Part shown: piece by piece, positions 13,671 through 16,944 of the stretch | How the letters are laid out: every line of letters begins with the position of its first letter | Numbering within the stretch: position 1 is the first letter of the stretch | Assembly (NCBI GenBank): GCA_023229175.1 | Contig: JALNZV010000038.1 | Span: forward strand, 1 to 16,944 | Length of the DNA: 16,944 nucleotides | Direction of reading: 5' to 3' | Source of the DNA: Tissierellaceae bacterium | GTDB lineage: Bacteria; Bacillota; Clostridia; Tissierellales; Tissierellaceae | Position numbers and translations under genes: made by a program | The notes under the pieces: model-generated | Told to the model about the DNA's origin: nothing | What the model saw: the letters and a program-made list of their open reading frames with translations, nothing else | The model's database searches: none

Positions 13671-15545
13671 ATGAAAAAGTTATTAGTATTGACTTTAATA
13701 GTTGTCATGGTTTTATCAGCATGTACACCGAAGGCACCTGAAGTATCTACACCTGAGGTTCCAGGCTCAACAGACACTCCAGACACACCTGCACCAACTG
13801 AGCCATCAGAATATACTGTTCTATATTCAGGTGAGATAACTACATTAAACTATCTTGTGACTGCCACTACTTCAGAGTTTGGTTTAGCTGCAAACATGGT
13901 AGATAGTTTAATAGATTTTGACAGATATGGCGTTGCAGTACCAGGTCTTGCAACTGAATGGGAAAGCTCACAAGACGACTTAGTTTGGACATTAAAATTG
14001 CGGGAAGGAGTCAAATGGGTTACTCACAAAGGTGAAGAATATGCAGAAATGAAAGCCCAAGACTTCGTCGACGCCGCCAAATACTTACTAGATCCCAACA
14101 ATGAATCAAAAACTGCTAACATATTCTATAGTGTAATTAAAAATGCGGAAGAGTACTACGAAGGCGAGATAACAGATTTTGAACAAGTAGGTGTAAAGGC
14201 ATTAGACGATTACACTCTTGAATACACTCTTAAAAGCCCTACACCATATTTTGTTTCCATGCTTAACTACGTATGCTTTTTGCCTGCCAATGGAGATTTC
14301 CTAGAGGAAATGGGAGAGCTGTTTGGCACAGATAATGAATACTTCCTTTACAATGGTGCCTATATAATGGAAACATTTGAGCCTCAAACTAGAAGAGTAC
14401 TAGTTAAAAATGAAAGCTACTGGGATAAGGACAATGTCTTTATAGATAAAATCAAGATGACCTACAACCAAGAGGCTGCTACATTGGGGCCAGAGTTGTT
14501 CTTACGTGGAGAAATCGATTATGCAGATGTACCTGCATCCTTAGTAGAAGAGTGGATGAAGGATTCAGAAAAGAAAGACATGATTAGGCCAAATAGAACT
14601 AGCTTCTACTCATACTTCTACGCTTTGAACTTCGACCCAAAATTCGAAGCTGAATACGAGCCTGAAAATTGGAAGATTGCTGTAAATAACAAAAATTTCC
14701 GTAAATCGCTGTTCCACGGTCTAAACAGACTATCAGCTATGACTACTGAAGAGCCATATAGTCCAGAGCAAAAATTGTCAAACACCGTTACACCTAAGAG
14801 CTTTGTAGACTTAGACGGAGTTGACTATACAGAGTTAGACCCCTTAAAGGAATTTACGAACACAGAATCCTTTGACGAGGAATTAGCTAAGAAATACAGA
14901 GATGAAGCGAAGAAGGAACTAGAAGGAAAAGTTAAGTTCCCAGTAATTGTATATATGCCATTTAACTCAGGTGGTACTGAGTGGGCCAATAGGGTACAAG
15001 TAATAGAGCAACAAATGGAGAACTTACTTGGAACAGATTATATAGATATTAGAATAGATGCAAAACCACCTACAAACTTCCTAGCTGAAGTTAGAAGGTC
15101 AGGAAAATATGCATTCCTAGAGTGTAACTGGGGACCAGACTATGCTGACCCTGAAACTTATACAGACCCATTCTTCCCAGGCGGGACTTACAACTTCCCA
15201 GAGTTTGCAGAGGGATATGTAGAAGCAAATGGAGAGAAAGTCTATACAAATTTGGCAACTGCTGCAAGGGCAGAGGTCCACGACATAGGAAAGAGATATG
15301 AGTTATTTGCAGAAGCAGAGGCATTTTTAATCGAAGAAGCCTTTGTAGTGCCATACTCCCTTGGTGGAGGAGGGTATTCTGCCAGTAGGTTAAACCCATT
15401 TGAATCTCTATATTCTCCATTTGGAGTTTCTGCTGAGAGATACAAGGGCCAAAAAGTACTGGATAAGCCCATGAATACAGATGATTATGTACGTGAATTG
15501 GAAAAATGGGAAAAAGAACGTGCAGAGGCTCTAAAGAATCAATAA
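13671..15545 (+). CDS. Oligopeptide-binding lipoprotein (family 5 solute-binding protein, OppA/AppA-like)
   Basis: A 624-residue extracellular peptide receptor for an Opp-type ABC importer. The lipoprotein signal ends at lipobox L-S-A-C, with C18 lipidated, followed by a Pro/Thr/Ser-rich linker (about 19-46). The SBP_bac_5 fold follows with the usual landmarks: LATEWESSQDDLVWTLKLRE, an ALDDYTLEYTLKSPTPYF segment, YNGAYIMETFEP and, later, ECNWGPDYADPETYTDPFF. The length is slightly above that of E. coli OppA, which fits a family that binds peptides. An RBS (GGGGGAG) is correctly spaced. It follows the epimerase gene by about 30 bp, and a large hairpin separates it from the permease genes. The ligand is presumed to be murein or other D-amino-acid-containing peptides from context only. 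Confidence 0.92.
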   Translation: MKKLLVLTLIVVMVLSACTPKAPEVSTPEVPGSTDTPDTPAPTEPSEYTVLYSGEITTLNYLVTATTSEFGLAANMVDSLIDFDRYGVAVPGLATEWESSQDDLVWTLKLREGVKWVTHKGEEYAEMKAQDFVDAAKYLLDPNNESKTANIFYSVIKNAEEYYEGEITDFEQVGVKALDDYTLEYTLKSPTPYFVSMLNYVCFLPANGDFLEEMGELFGTDNEYFLYNGAYIMETFEPQTRRVLVKNESYWDKDNVFIDKIKMTYNQEAATLGPELFLRGEIDYADVPASLVEEWMKDSEKKDMIRPNRTSFYSYFYALNFDPKFEAEYEPENWKIAVNNKNFRKSLFHGLNRLSAMTTEEPYSPEQKLSNTVTPKSFVDLDGVDYTELDPLKEFTNTESFDEELAKKYRDEAKKELEGKVKFPVIVYMPFNSGGTEWANRVQVIEQQMENLLGTDYIDIRIDAKPPTNFLAEVRRSGKYAFLECNWGPDYADPETYTDPFFPGGTYNFPEFAEGYVEANGEKVYTNLATAARAEVHDIGKRYELFAEAEAFLIEEAFVVPYSLGGGGYSASRLNPFESLYSPFGVSAERYKGQKVLDKPMNTDDYVRELEKWEKERAEALKNQ

Positions 15546-15562
15546 TACAATAAATAAGGTAA

Positions 15563-15598
15563 AGAACCTAGGATTACTTTTAGTAACTCCTAGGTTCT
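15563..15598 (+). terminator. Strong hairpin between binding protein and permease genes (partial terminator or mRNA stabiliser)
   Basis: AGAACCTAGGA (15563-15573) pairs perfectly with TCCTAGGTTCT (15588-15598). Inside, TTACT pairs with AGTAA around TTT, leaving one bulged C (15587), for 16 bp in all. No T-run follows, so it is unlikely to be a full terminator. Such hairpins after binding-protein genes commonly protect the upstream message and lower permease expression. Confidence 0.7.
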
Positions 15599-15675
15599 AT
15601 ACTGAAGTTTACTTTAGCCTTATTACATATTTGGGTTTATAAAAAACCAATTGACATATGGAAAGAGGGAGAAAA

Positions 15676-16620
15676 ATGCTAAAATATTCGATTAAAAGGC
15701 TGTTACAATCTCTGCTTACCCTGTTTATTATCATTACTGTAGTATTTTTACTTATGAGGCTGTTGCCAGAAGAAGGATATTTTGGGGACGCTTATGAAAA
15801 ACTTGACGTCTCCCAAAGAGAGGCAATACTCACTAGTATGGGCCTTAGGGATCCCCTGCCAAAGCAACTACTCAATTTCTATATTAAACTAGCCAAGGGA
15901 GATTTGGGAAAATCCATTACCTTTAGGCCAAAAGTTCCCGTGACTAAAATCATAAAAGACAAGGTGCCCTATTCCCTTTACTTTGGTCTGGCATCTATCG
16001 GAATATCTTTATTTGTAGGCATATTTTTGGGCATAGCTATGGCTAGAAATAAATCTAAGTTTTGGGATAAATTTGGTACGGGATATGTGGTATTTATAAG
16101 GGCTGTGCCAGCCGCTGTTTATTTCTTATTTTTGCAGATTTTTATTACGGGGATATTCAAGCTGCCTATGCTGTTTGATATAGATAAGCCTAAGACCTGG
16201 ATACTCCCTACCATATCCATGTCCTTAGGTGGGATAGCCAGCTATGCCATGTGGATGAGAAGGTATATGGTAGATGAGCTAAACAAGGATTATGTAAAGC
16301 TAGCTAGGGCAAAGGGCCTCAGCAACAAGAGCATAATGGTAAGACATGTATTTAGAAATGCCTTTGTGCCATTGGCACAGTATTTGCCAGCTACAATTCT
16401 CTTTACAATTGCAGGCTCCATTTACATAGAATCCTTATATTCAATACCTGGAATGGGAGGGCTTTTAGTAGAGGTAATTAAACGGCAAGATAATACATTA
16501 GTTCAGGGCTTAGTCCTTATTTATTCATCAGTAGGAATTGTGGGATTATTCCTTGGGGACATTTTGATGGCTTTATTTGATCCTCGAATCAATCTACAAA
16601 GAAAAGGGGGTGCCAGATAG
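15676..16620 (+). CDS. Oligopeptide ABC transporter permease, OppB/DppB type
   Basis: A 314-residue inner-membrane subunit. The N-terminus (MLKYSIKRLLQSLLTLFIII) with TM1 at about 9-28 is typical of OppB/DppB. A large extracytoplasmic loop follows, then about five more helices. The EAA loop that docks the ATPase is at about 201-229 (ELNKDYVKLARAKGLS, then VRHVFRNA), and ESLYSIPGMGGL (252-263) is a further family signature. The ATG at 15676 follows GAGGGAG (15665-15671). An upstream in-frame ATG at 15658 lies before that RBS and is not favoured. The stop overlaps the next start by one base. Confidence 0.92.
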   Translation: MLKYSIKRLLQSLLTLFIIITVVFLLMRLLPEEGYFGDAYEKLDVSQREAILTSMGLRDPLPKQLLNFYIKLAKGDLGKSITFRPKVPVTKIIKDKVPYSLYFGLASIGISLFVGIFLGIAMARNKSKFWDKFGTGYVVFIRAVPAAVYFLFLQIFITGIFKLPMLFDIDKPKTWILPTISMSLGGIASYAMWMRRYMVDELNKDYVKLARAKGLSNKSIMVRHVFRNAFVPLAQYLPATILFTIAGSIYIESLYSIPGMGGLLVEVIKRQDNTLVQGLVLIYSSVGIVGLFLGDILMALFDPRINLQRKGGAR

Positions 16621-16944
16621 TGGGAAAGCAAGCAATAAAAAAACTAGCTAAGGAAAATCATGAAGATTTATTTGAATTTGCCATATACGATGAAGAAGAA
16701 GCGAAGCGGGGAGGATACTCTAACTACTCCTACTGGAAATCCACCTGGAATGTATTTATACAGAATAGGTTGGCAGCATTTCTTTTGATTTTAATAATTG
16801 GTATTTTAATATTTACAATAGTTCAACCATATTTACCCAATCAAAAGTCGCCTATTAAGATACATATAAACGACGAAAACCAACTACCACTTAAAAATAA
16901 TCCACCTGACTCGGAATTCTGGTTTGGCACCAACTCCATTGGTC
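16620..16944 (+). CDS. Oligopeptide ABC transporter permease, OppC/DppC type (3' end outside window)
   Basis: 108 codons are visible, beginning at GTG 16620 with the sequence taGTG, so it overlaps the OppB-type stop by one base. The RBS GGGGGTG lies 7 nt upstream. A charged cytoplasmic N-terminus (about 1-48) leads to TM1 (about 51-70) and then to FWFGTNSIG, the standard start of the extracytoplasmic WFGTD-x-x-GRD segment of OppC/DppC proteins. The transmembrane core, the EAA loop and the expected ATPase genes OppD/OppF lie beyond the window. Confidence 0.88.
   Translation, partial: MGKQAIKKLAKENHEDLFEFAIYDEEEAKRGGYSNYSYWKSTWNVFIQNRLAAFLLILIIGILIFTIVQPYLPNQKSPIKIHINDENQLPLKNNPPDSEFWFGTNSIG

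Noticed and set aside
16372..16389. TTGGCACAGTATTTGCCA, a second GG-N10-GC match
   Set aside because: Inside the OppB-type permease coding for LAQYLPA, too far from the next gene start at 16620. Useful as a measure of chance matches.
1..16944. tRNA, rRNA, CRISPR, IS element, phage or c-di-GMP riboswitch
   Set aside because: No repeat-spacer pattern, transposase, integrase, tRNA-like arms or GEMM-type core sequence was found on either strand by eye.

Overview
The window comes from an AT-rich, low-GC Gram-positive anaerobe, most likely a Clostridia/Tissierellia-type Firmicute. The signs are strong AGGAGG-type ribosome binding sites, several TTG/GTG starts, lipoprotein signal peptides, and the set of oxygen-defence and peptide-use genes. 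It holds no rRNA, tRNA, CRISPR array, insertion sequence or phage gene. No gene-free stretch exceeds about 250 bases.

Positions 1-6156 are dominated by cyclic-di-GMP signalling. The window opens with the last 58 codons of an EAL phosphodiesterase. Next is a full-length sensor built from an amino-acid-type solute-binding domain, a membrane segment, GGDEF and EAL. A third EAL protein (4599-6152) has a decayed GGDEF domain and is probably a pure phosphodiesterase. Between them lie a minus-strand lipoprotein, a divergent FNR-like regulator with an N-terminal cysteine cluster, and an Xre-type repressor.

Positions 6164-10213 hold a hemerythrin-domain protein (minus strand), an HflK/HflC membrane pair and an F390-type flavodiiron protein (FprA). 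With the FNR-like regulator, this looks like a redox, oxygen or NO sensing and detoxification neighbourhood. The hflC-fprA gap contains a long imperfect inverted repeat of unknown role.

Positions 10279-16944 carry what I judge the most interesting unit. A near-consensus sigma-54 promoter (GG-N10-GC), with a 15-bp palindrome upstream, precedes genes for a diaminopimelate (DAP) decarboxylase, an M55 D-aminopeptidase (DppA type), an L-Ala-D/L-Glu-type dipeptide epimerase, an oligopeptide-binding lipoprotein and two oligopeptide permease subunits (the second cut by the window end). Read together, they suggest uptake and breakdown of peptidoglycan stem peptides. D-aminopeptidase and epimerase would handle the D-residues, and the decarboxylase would turn released meso-DAP into lysine. 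This pathway is inferred from gene content, not shown.

Several start sites were set by ribosome-binding-site position rather than by longest reading frame: 3214, 6724 (minus), 8989, 10373, 12528 and 15676.
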